Source: an uncultured Sphingomonadaceae bacterium (GTDB taxonomy: Bacteria > Pseudomonadota > Alphaproteobacteria > Sphingomonadales > Sphingomonadaceae). Taken from it: a stretch of 5,451 nt of DNA. Location: positions 1-5,451 of the forward strand of contig CALKXX010000002.1 of NCBI GenBank assembly GCA_938003725.1, read 5' to 3'. Below are positions 1 to 4,968 of the stretch, piece by piece. A program made the translations under genes and the position numbers. The notes beneath the pieces were generated by a model that made no database searches, was not told the origin of the DNA, and saw only the letters and a list, made by a program, of their open reading frames with translations. Position 1 is the first letter of the stretch. Every line of letters begins with the position of its first letter.

Positions 1-28
1 CCTGCAGAACTGATGCAGCGGTTGTCAT
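1..28 (-). CDS. 5' end of an unidentified gene (partial, cut by window edge)
   Basis: Read on the minus strand, an ATG at 28-26 opens a frame MTTAASVLQ that runs off the left edge after nine full codons. An AAGGAG Shine-Dalgarno sequence (36-41) lies 7 nt before the ATG, which is the main reason for calling a gene here. It begins 58 nt after the phosphofructokinase stop codon in the same direction, with no convincing terminator between them, so the two are probably co-transcribed. Nine residues are too few to assign a family, and no function is proposed. Confidence 0.6.
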
Positions 29-35
29 TTGCTAA

Positions 36-41
36 CTCCTT
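36..41 (-). promoter_or_regulatory. Ribosome binding site of the partial left-edge gene
   Basis: The minus strand reads AAGGAG, a near-perfect Shine-Dalgarno sequence, 7 nt before the ATG at 28-26. It is the evidence that a gene starts here, although only nine codons lie inside the window. Confidence 0.6.
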
Positions 42-86
42 TGATCAGTTTGTTCGGTATTATGGACAATTTGTTACACGGCCTTT

Positions 87-1187
87 TTAATAGAGAAACA
101 TCGGCATGCCTTCGACCTGCAATAGATTGGCACGATATTGATTGGCATCATAAAGTCCGGATACATTCACACCCTTGCTGTCTTTCAACAAACTATCAAT
201 AGGAACCACTCCATAATTACCGTCGGTTAGGCAAAGCATATTGGACGTGCGCCCTGCTTCGATCAACTGAACCGCCATTGCACCAAATGCAAATCCAACC
301 ATACGGTCCATCGCATCAGGTTCTCCGGCACGCATTAGATAGGCCAATTCCTGGATGATCGTTCGCTCCGACGACCGCGCCTCGATTTCCCGGGCCAACT
401 GGGTCCCGATGTTCAATCCCTCCCGGCTGGTGTTCGATTTGTTGATCTCATCCTCAAATGCCACACTTCCCGACAGCTTTGCACCTTCCGACACGATGCA
501 AAGAGCATAAGATTCCGGATTGGACTCTTTGTCTTTCAACAATAATGGCAATAGGACATCCATATCCGCAGGGACTTCTGCGATCACCGTCCGATCTGCC
601 TGGGAAAGAAAACCGGACAGCAAAGCTGTTTCCCCTGACCGCCGGCCAAATAACTCAATAACCGCAATCCGTTCATGGCTGGCAGCCGTCGTCCTCAAAG
701 AGTTTATGGCCTCAACAGAACGGGTGACGGCAGTCGAAAATCCGATGCAATAGTCCGTGCCAAAAACATCATTGTCCATCGTCTTTGGAATGGAAATTAC
801 GTTCCGCCCTAGACTTGCCAGATGAGCAGAGAAACGCAGCGTTCCATCACCACCCATTGTAATCAGCGCGTCAATCTTCAGCGCATCAAGAATATCCAGC
901 ACTTTTTGTGTTTGGTCGCCGTCAGGCGTTACACGCGGATCGCAGCGCGAACTGTGCAGGATCGTACCGCCTTGCCGGTCAATTCCGCGCACCGCTTCTT
1001 TATCAAGCACCATCGCGCAATTTTCCAGTGACCAAGGATCGGTTGGATCAACCTCCAAAACGCCTTCCCATCCGCGTTTCAGCCCGATGACATCCCATCC
1101 ATGTTGTGAAGCGGACATGGCAATGGACCGGATACAGGGGTTCAGTCCCGGAACATCTCCGCCACCCGTCAACACTGCCAATCGCAT
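87..1187 (-). CDS. pfkA: 6-phosphofructokinase, PfkA family (mixed-substrate, group III-like)
   Basis: A cytoplasmic enzyme of 366 aa that phosphorylates fructose 6-phosphate to fructose 1,6-bisphosphate, the committed step of glycolysis. Visible motifs in order are the nucleotide loop TGGGDVPGLN (7-16), GGDGT (112-116), PKTMDND (134-140) with catalytic base Asp138, GTD (143-145), FGRRSG (180-185) in place of the usual MGR motif, SEG (233-235), and LMRAGEP (284-290) in place of the QRGG motif. Gly115 matches E. coli Gly104, which marks ATP users, whereas Lys135 occupies the E. coli Gly124 position and is typical of pyrophosphate users. That pairing is known from the mixed-substrate group III enzymes, so ATP is the likelier donor but is not proven. 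The protein is longer than E. coli PfkA (320 aa). The start at 1187 is chosen because AAGGAG lies 6 nt before it. Longer in-frame starts at 1193 and 1241 lack such a site, and the family motif begins only six residues after the chosen Met. The gene is divergent from purB. Confidence 0.95.
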   Translation of the reverse strand: MRLAVLTGGGDVPGLNPCIRSIAMSASQHGWDVIGLKRGWEGVLEVDPTDPWSLENCAMVLDKEAVRGIDRQGGTILHSSRCDPRVTPDGDQTQKVLDILDALKIDALITMGGDGTLRFSAHLASLGRNVISIPKTMDNDVFGTDYCIGFSTAVTRSVEAINSLRTTAASHERIAVIELFGRRSGETALLSGFLSQADRTVIAEVPADMDVLLPLLLKDKESNPESYALCIVSEGAKLSGSVAFEDEINKSNTSREGLNIGTQLAREIEARSSERTIIQELAYLMRAGEPDAMDRMVGFAFGAMAVQLIEAGRTSNMLCLTDGNYGVVPIDSLLKDSKGVNVSGLYDANQYRANLLQVEGMPMFLY

Positions 1188-1318
1188 ATCCATCTCCTTC
1201 TTTGATCCATATAGAGCAGCGCATTGCCGACTCATGTTCATGGTGCTAGCGGGGCCGCGAATACACGGCTAAACTCGCGCCGTTTAAACCAGCTTTTTCA
1301 GTTTCAAGGAAAGAAAAA
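1188..1318. promoter_or_regulatory. Divergent intergenic region between phosphofructokinase and purB genes
   Basis: This 131-bp region must hold promoters for two divergent genes, but no strong sigma-70 pair is visible for either. The best purB-side candidate is TTGCCG (1224-1229), 17 nt, then TAGCGG (1247-1252), which is weak. Structure in the purB leader includes TAAAC (1270-1274) pairing with GTTTA (1282-1286) around a 7-nt loop. That loop, TCGCGCC (1275-1281), can instead pair with GGCCGCGA (1253-1260) with one bulged C. The purB ribosome site AAGGA (1306-1310) lies 8 nt before its ATG. Regulation is inferred from position only. Confidence 0.4.
1194..1199 (-). promoter_or_regulatory. Ribosome binding site fixing the phosphofructokinase start
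   Basis: The minus strand reads AAGGAG, then ATGGAT, then ATGCGA. The site is 6 nt before the ATG at 1187 and directly abuts the ATG at 1193, which is too close to serve it. This decides for the MRLAVLTGGG start over the start two codons earlier and over an upstream ATG at 1241. Confidence 0.75.
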
Positions 1319-2620
1319 ATGATCCCGCGCTATTCCCGTCCCGAAATGGTTGCCCTCTGGGAGCCGGAATCCAAGTTTCAAATCTGGTTTGAGATAGAGG
1401 CCCACGCAACGGATGCGTTGGCCGAATTGGGCGTGGTACCAAAGGAGGCCGCGAAGGCTATCTGGGATAAAGGCGCGTTTGATGTGGGCCGGATTGATGA
1501 GATTGAGCGCGAAGTAAAGCATGATGTCATCGCGTTCCTGACCAACGTCGCGGAAAATGTCGGTGACGAAGCGCGTTTCATGCATCAAGGCATGACCTCT
1601 AGCGATGTGCTGGACACCTGCCTGGCGGTGCAACTTGCCCGAGCGTCGGATATTTTGCTGGCGGATATCGATGCTTTGCTCACCGCGATCAAGAAACGCG
1701 CGTTTGAACATAAGCTCACACCCACAATCGGGCGGAGCCACGGCATTCATGGGGAGCCGGTGACGTTCGGTTTAAAACTTGCACAGGCCTATGCCGAATT
1801 TGAGCGCAACCGCGAACGTCTGGTTGCGGCACGCAAGGAAATCGCAACCTGTGCCATTTCCGGAGCAGTCGGGACCTTCGCCAATATTGACCCCAAAGTC
1901 GAAGAACATGTTGCAGCGAAATTAGGCCTGGAAGTCGAGCCCGTTTCGACACAGGTTATTCCGCGGGATCGTCATGCCCAGTATTTCGCCACGCTCGGTG
2001 TCATCGCGTCCTCTGTAGAACGTCTTTCCGTTGAAATACGTCATCTGCAACGTACGGAAGTTTTGGAAGCCGAAGAATATTTCTCTCCCGGACAAAAGGG
2101 TAGCAGCGCAATGCCGCACAAGCGCAATCCGATTCTGACCGAAAACCTGACGGGCCTCGCACGTATGGTTCGCACTTATGCAATGCCGGCCATGGAAAAT
2201 GTCGCGCTGTGGCATGAGCGGGACATTTCCCACAGCTCGGTCGAACGGATGATCGGACCGGATGCAACTATCACATTGGACTTCGCACTTGGTCGGCTCA
2301 CCGGGGTCATCGAAAAGCTGTTAATCTATCCAGAACGCATGCAGAAAAACCTCGACCGAATGGGTGGTCTGGTGCACTCTCAGCGTGTTTTACTGGCGCT
2401 GACACAAGCTGGGATTAGCCGTGAAGACAGTTACCGGATTGTGCAACGCAACGCGATGAAGGTTTGGGAATCCGATGGCGAGATAGCCTTGCTTGACCTG
2501 TTAAAGGCCGATCCGGATGTAACTGCTAAACTCTCGCACGAAGAGCTCGAAGAACGCTTCAATCTGGATTATCATTTCAAGCATGTCGATACGATATTTG
2601 AGCGTGTTTTTGGTGACTGA
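1319..2620 (+). CDS. purB: Adenylosuccinate lyase
   Basis: PurB catalyses two beta-eliminations in purine synthesis: SAICAR to AICAR plus fumarate, and adenylosuccinate to AMP plus fumarate. It works as a cytoplasmic homotetramer. The 433-aa protein has the usual length and all hallmarks of the aspartase/fumarase superfamily. These are KHD with His68 (67-69), HQGMTSSDVLDT (89-100), GRSHGIHGEP (138-147) with the His141 catalytic position, and the signature loop SSAMPHKRNP (262-271), which carries the catalytic serine. The numbering matches the short Bacillus-type enzymes closely. The C-terminal helical region (about 365-433) is intact. The start is supported by AAGGA 8 nt upstream and by the family-typical N-terminus MIPRYSRPEM. 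The gene is probably transcribed separately from the divergent kinase gene. An 87-bp gap with a possible promoter follows, so a link to the downstream cluster is uncertain. Confidence 0.99.
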   Translation: MIPRYSRPEMVALWEPESKFQIWFEIEAHATDALAELGVVPKEAAKAIWDKGAFDVGRIDEIEREVKHDVIAFLTNVAENVGDEARFMHQGMTSSDVLDTCLAVQLARASDILLADIDALLTAIKKRAFEHKLTPTIGRSHGIHGEPVTFGLKLAQAYAEFERNRERLVAARKEIATCAISGAVGTFANIDPKVEEHVAAKLGLEVEPVSTQVIPRDRHAQYFATLGVIASSVERLSVEIRHLQRTEVLEAEEYFSPGQKGSSAMPHKRNPILTENLTGLARMVRTYAMPAMENVALWHERDISHSSVERMIGPDATITLDFALGRLTGVIEKLLIYPERMQKNLDRMGGLVHSQRVLLALTQAGISREDSYRIVQRNAMKVWESDGEIALLDLLKADPDVTAKLSHEELEERFNLDYHFKHVDTIFERVFGD

Positions 2621-2652
2621 TTTTAGGTTTCCATTCGAAATTTGATCCTCTC

Positions 2653-2681
2653 TGGTCACTCGGTCAATTTACGCCTAGACT
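2653..2681 (+). promoter_or_regulatory. Candidate sigma-70-type promoter for the lapA-like/pyrF/trp cluster
   Basis: TGGTCA (2653-2658), a 17-nt spacer and TAGACT (2676-2681) each match the sigma-70 consensus at four of six positions, with ideal spacing. A transcript would start near 2688, about 20 nt before the lapA-like start codon. The match is moderate and would arise by chance fairly often. The location in the only sizeable gap before the cluster is the main support. Confidence 0.25.
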
Positions 2682-2686
2682 GACCG
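2661..2686. repeat. Perfect 6-bp inverted repeat upstream of the lapA-like gene
   Basis: CGGTCA (2661-2666) and TGACCG (2681-2686) are exact reverse complements separated by 14 nt. No T-run follows, so this is unlikely to be the purB terminator. It overlaps the candidate -10 element, which would suit an operator. A 6-bp repeat is short enough to be chance. Confidence 0.35.
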
Positions 2687-2707
2687 CGCATTACACAAAG
2701 GCTCGGC

Positions 2708-3085
2708 ATGCAATTTATCAAAATTCTTCTATGGGTACTCTTGTTGGTCGCGAGTTTTATTTTCTGGTGGACGAATGAAACGCGCTCATCTCTGGATTTG
2801 GGTGCAGCGGTTGTCGAAAGCCGGGTTTCCACATTCACCCTTGGCGCCTTCATCATAGGATTTTTACCACTGTGGCTAATTCACAGGGCAACAAAGTGGC
2901 GGTTAACCAGGCGGATCAAGACACTTGAAGCAGCTGCCCTTCCGGCACCTGTGCAGAGCCCGGCACAAAGCCCGGCCCCCGTTTCTGTTAAAGATGTGTC
3001 GGCCAAGAAAACGGAAACAGACACACCTGCGGTTTCTCCGTTATCCGGTGATGATACGCCAAATGATGGAGCAAAAACTTCATGA
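2708..3085 (+). CDS. LapA-domain (DUF1049-like) small inner-membrane protein
   Basis: A 125-aa protein with two hydrophobic segments at about residues 3-21 and 43-58. They are separated by a short polar stretch with NE and LDLG, followed by a basic helix (about 59-76; HRATKWRLTRRIKTLE) and a Pro/Ala-rich tail (77-125) containing the repeat SPAQSPAP. This two-segment layout with a cytoplasmic helix is that of the LapA domain. In E. coli, LapA works with LapB and FtsH to adjust LpxC and so lipopolysaccharide synthesis. Whether this protein does so is inference, and the low-complexity tail is an addition not expected in E. coli LapA (about 102 aa). The start has AAAGG (2697-2701) 6 nt upstream. 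Its TGA overlaps the pyrF ATG by 4 nt, so translation of the two is probably coupled. The family call comes from hydropathy and pattern, not an alignment. Confidence 0.8.
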   Translation: MQFIKILLWVLLLVASFIFWWTNETRSSLDLGAAVVESRVSTFTLGAFIIGFLPLWLIHRATKWRLTRRIKTLEAAALPAPVQSPAQSPAPVSVKDVSAKKTETDTPAVSPLSGDDTPNDGAKTS

Positions 3086-3756
3086 GCAACCCGATTTATG
3101 TCGCGCTTGATACCCCTGACCTCGACCGGGCCATCGGCATCGCCAAGTCTGTAAAAGGGCATGTCGGCGGGTTAAAACTAGGCCTCGAATTTTTCTGTGC
3201 CCATGGTCATCACGGCGTGCATGAAATCCACAAGCTGGATCTACCCATTTTTCTAGATCTGAAGCTTCACGATATTCCCAATACGGTGGCCAAAGCGATG
3301 CAGGCGATTAATGTGCTGGAGCCCGCCATTGTCACCATCCACGCCAGCGGTGGCCGCGCGATGATGGAGGATGCCAAAGCAGCCGCGAATGAACATACCA
3401 AAGTTGTCGGCGTGACGTTGCTAACGTCCTTGGACGAACGTGATATGGGCAAGATTGGCTATCAAGGCACACCGCATGATCAGGTGGAACGGCTCGCCGG
3501 ACTGGCACAGGAATCTGGCCTCGATGGTATCGTCTGCTCCGGAAATGAAGTCGCGGCGGCGCACAAAGCATGGAAACATGGGTTTTTTGTGGTACCGGGC
3601 CTGCGCCCCAAAGGCGGCGCGATGGGCGACCAAAAACGCGCAGTAACGCCAAGGCAGGCACGCGACAATGGCGCGAGTGTACTGGTGATTGGACGGCCGA
3701 TTACCGGCGCTGAAAATCCGGGAGAGGCAGCGCGGGCGATTGAGGGGACGTTGTGA
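3082..3756 (+). CDS. pyrF: Orotidine 5'-phosphate decarboxylase
   Basis: PyrF decarboxylates OMP to UMP, the last step of de novo pyrimidine synthesis, in the cytoplasm as a homodimer. The 224-aa protein is a full-length (beta/alpha)8 barrel. The catalytic Lys-Asp-Lys-Asp set is visible as Lys32 (in GLKLGLE) and FLDLKLHDIPNT (57-68) with Asp59, Lys61 and Asp64, the last normally supplied to the partner's active site. Phosphate and base contacts are seen in VPGLRP (171-176) with Arg175 and in IGRPIT (203-208) with Arg205. The start codon lies inside the ATGA overlap with the preceding membrane-protein gene, with GGAG (3068-3071) 10 nt upstream. The stop TGA overlaps the GTG start of the next gene by 4 nt. 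The sampled GC is about 58%. No unusual features were seen. Confidence 0.98.
   Translation: MSNPIYVALDTPDLDRAIGIAKSVKGHVGGLKLGLEFFCAHGHHGVHEIHKLDLPIFLDLKLHDIPNTVAKAMQAINVLEPAIVTIHASGGRAMMEDAKAAANEHTKVVGVTLLTSLDERDMGKIGYQGTPHDQVERLAGLAQESGLDGIVCSGNEVAAAHKAWKHGFFVVPGLRPKGGAMGDQKRAVTPRQARDNGASVLVIGRPITGAENPGEAARAIEGTL
3742..3747 (+). promoter_or_regulatory. Ribosome binding site supporting the GTG start of the lipoprotein gene
   Basis: GAGGGG, inside the last pyrF codons, lies 5 nt before the GTG at 3753. An in-frame TGA at 3741-3743 rules out any earlier start, so this site and the GTG define the N-terminus and with it the short lipoprotein signal. Confidence 0.6.
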
Positions 3757-4226
3757 GAATAGTTCTGGCTGCTTTGACGTTGACAGGCTGTGCGATCAAT
3801 CAATCAACCGACGCTAACATTTCATCGAGATCGCAAACTGCTGACCTAAACTGGATTCCGAAGAGCAATTACCTGTTTGAAGCAAATGCACAAAGAAATG
3901 GTCGCTCTGTTTGCAAAGAAACATGGACGTTCGAGACCAACAGTACACACCATGTCTACAGTGGACAGCAAATTGTAAGGCACGATTTTCGTACTGAAAC
4001 TTCAGATTCCGGGACATTACTAATTACGAAGAAAAAGTCGGGCAATGGAAAACCCGACTGTTTTGGAAAAGTTCGTTCCGTCACAGTTGATGATAGAGAA
4101 GTGAAGACACTGATCATTGTTTCTAGCGCTGGAACAGTGATGACTTGTTTCCCCCGTGGCGCTTTATTCGGCGATCTAGAAAATCTGACCAGCTGCTTTG
4201 GTTCTTTAACTGCTGTGAAGAATTGA
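3753..4226 (+). CDS. Predicted small lipoprotein of unknown function
   Basis: I do not recognise this 157-aa protein. It begins with a short lipoprotein signal, MRIVLAALTLTGC: Arg2, a hydrophobic stretch, then the lipobox LTGC with Cys13 as the lipidated residue. Ala14 follows, which by the enterobacterial rule favours outer-membrane sorting. The mature part has four more cysteines (54, 103, 132, 148), enough for two disulfides, which fits a periplasmic location. The rest is short polar strands such as CKETWTFET and GTLLITKKK, suggesting a small beta-rich domain (inference). The GTG start is forced by an in-frame stop four codons upstream and supported by GAGGGG. Twelve residues before the cysteine is short for a signal but possible. 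The gene overlaps pyrF by 4 nt (GTGA) and ends 9 nt before trpF. A hand count over 3841-4200 gives about 44% GC, against about 58% in pyrF, hinting at separate origin or weak selection. Confidence 0.8.
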   Translation: MRIVLAALTLTGCAINQSTDANISSRSQTADLNWIPKSNYLFEANAQRNGRSVCKETWTFETNSTHHVYSGQQIVRHDFRTETSDSGTLLITKKKSGNGKPDCFGKVRSVTVDDREVKTLIIVSSAGTVMTCFPRGALFGDLENLTSCFGSLTAVKN

Positions 4227-4235
4227 AAGAAGCAC

Positions 4236-4880
4236 ATGACCACCCAAATCAAAATCTGCGGCCTCTCTACCGAAGCCACGGTTGACGCCGCCATCGACAG
4301 TGGCGCCGACTATTTCGGCCTGACTCATTTTGAGAAAAGCCCGCGCCATATCTCGCTGGAACGCGCGGCAACGTTGCGGGAATATGCGGGGGACCGGATC
4401 AAGTCCGTTCTCCTGCTCGTCAATGCCGATCCCAAACTTACTGGCAAGGCGATTGGCGATGTGAAGCCGGATGTTGTGCAGTTTCATGGCAATGAGACGC
4501 CGGAGTGGTTGAAGCTCATCGCCGACAATACCGGTCTGGAAATCTGGAAGGCGCTGGGGGTTAAAGACGCGCCGACGCTGAAGAAATCAGATCGCTATTT
4601 GGGTGCCGCGGATCGATTATTGTTCGATGCGCCGGCGAAAGCGCTGCCCGGCGGGACAGGAACCAGTTTTGATTGGTCGTTGCTCGCCGAATATGATCAC
4701 AAGATCGAATGGGGTCTCGCTGGCGGCCTCGACCCGGGCAATGTGCAAGATGCGCTAGCCGTTACCCATGCGCCTTTGGTTGATGTTTCATCCAGCGTGG
4801 AATCCGCTCCCGGTGTCAAAGATGTGGACAGAATCGCCGCCTTTTGCCAAGCGGTTCGGGAATTTGACGCTTCCAAGTAA
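4236..4880 (+). CDS. trpF: Phosphoribosylanthranilate isomerase
   Basis: TrpF converts N-(5'-phosphoribosyl)anthranilate to CdRP by an Amadori rearrangement, the third step of tryptophan synthesis. It is a single-domain cytoplasmic (beta/alpha)8 barrel, and 214 aa is the usual length. Diagnostic motifs are KICGL (6-10) with general base Cys8, SPRHI (35-39), VQFHG (81-85), LLFDAPAK (128-135) with general acid Asp131, PGGTGTSFDW (138-147), GLAGGLDPGNV (160-170), and DVSSSVES (183-190). The last is usually DVSSGVE, so a serine replaces the usual glycine in the phosphate-binding end of the barrel. The start codon has a weak purine-rich stretch (GAAAGAAG, 4225-4232) just upstream and follows the lipoprotein stop by 9 nt. 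Two inverted repeats separate it from trpB, its usual neighbour in alphaproteobacteria. Confidence 0.98.
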   Translation: MTTQIKICGLSTEATVDAAIDSGADYFGLTHFEKSPRHISLERAATLREYAGDRIKSVLLLVNADPKLTGKAIGDVKPDVVQFHGNETPEWLKLIADNTGLEIWKALGVKDAPTLKKSDRYLGAADRLLFDAPAKALPGGTGTSFDWSLLAEYDHKIEWGLAGGLDPGNVQDALAVTHAPLVDVSSSVESAPGVKDVDRIAAFCQAVREFDASK

Positions 4881-4883
4881 AAC

Positions 4884-4910
4884 CCGTTCACCCTGAGCCT
4901 GTCAAAGGGT
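4884..4910 (+). repeat. REP-like hairpin unit A (trpF-trpB gap)
   Basis: This unit runs from CCGTTC (4884-4889) through a hairpin. The stem is ACCCT (4890-4894) with AGGGT (4906-4910), a perfect 5-bp pair, closing on the 11-nt loop GAGCCTGTCAA. It begins 4 nt after the trpF stop. Unit B, downstream, carries the same loop in inverted orientation with a different stem. From memory, this type of sequence is dispersed and abundant in sphingomonad genomes, but copy number cannot be judged from this window. Confidence 0.7.
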
Positions 4911-4923
4911 CATGGCTGCAAGG

Positions 4924-4954
4924 GTTCGTACTTCGACAAGCTCAGCACGAACGG
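4924..4954 (-). repeat. REP-like hairpin unit B, inverted relative to unit A
   Basis: GTTCGTACT (4924-4932) pairs with AGCACGAAC (4944-4952), giving a 9-bp stem with one A-C mismatch that becomes a G-U wobble if the other strand is transcribed. The loop on the minus strand is GAGCTTGTCGA, matching unit A's loop at 9 of 11 positions. Bases 4884-4907 of unit A pair with 4931-4954 of this unit at 19 of 24 positions, so the pair can also fold as one long stem. The unit ends 2 nt before the upstream candidate ATG of trpB (4957). Confidence 0.7.
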
Positions 4955-4968
4955 ATATGATTGCACCC

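Noticed and set aside
1188..1241. Longer phosphofructokinase N-terminus beginning at 1241 (MNMSRQCAALYG)
   Set aside because: No ribosome site precedes it, and the added 18 residues do not look like the family. AAGGAG sits 6 nt before the ATG at 1187, where the conserved motif is in its usual place close to the N-terminus.
1224..1252. TTGCCG-17-TAGCGG as the purB promoter
   Set aside because: The -10 match is poor (only the first two bases fit well), so it is mentioned within the intergenic entry but not called as a promoter.
1304..1750. 148-aa minus-strand open frame across the start of purB
   Set aside because: It lies opposite a clear purB, has no recognisable motif, and its composition follows from the antisense of purB codons.
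2621..2690. Rho-independent terminator for purB
   Set aside because: The only clear inverted repeat (CGGTCA/TGACCG) has a 14-nt loop and no following T-run.
3332..3803. Minus-strand open frames of about 107-109 aa opposite pyrF
   Set aside because: They are antisense shadows of a well-supported enzyme gene, in different frames from each other, with no motifs or ribosome sites.
4884..4954. CRISPR or bidirectional terminator reading of the trpF-trpB repeats
   Set aside because: There are only two units and they are inverted rather than direct, without uniform spacers. No T-run follows either stem, and the next gene begins within a few bases.
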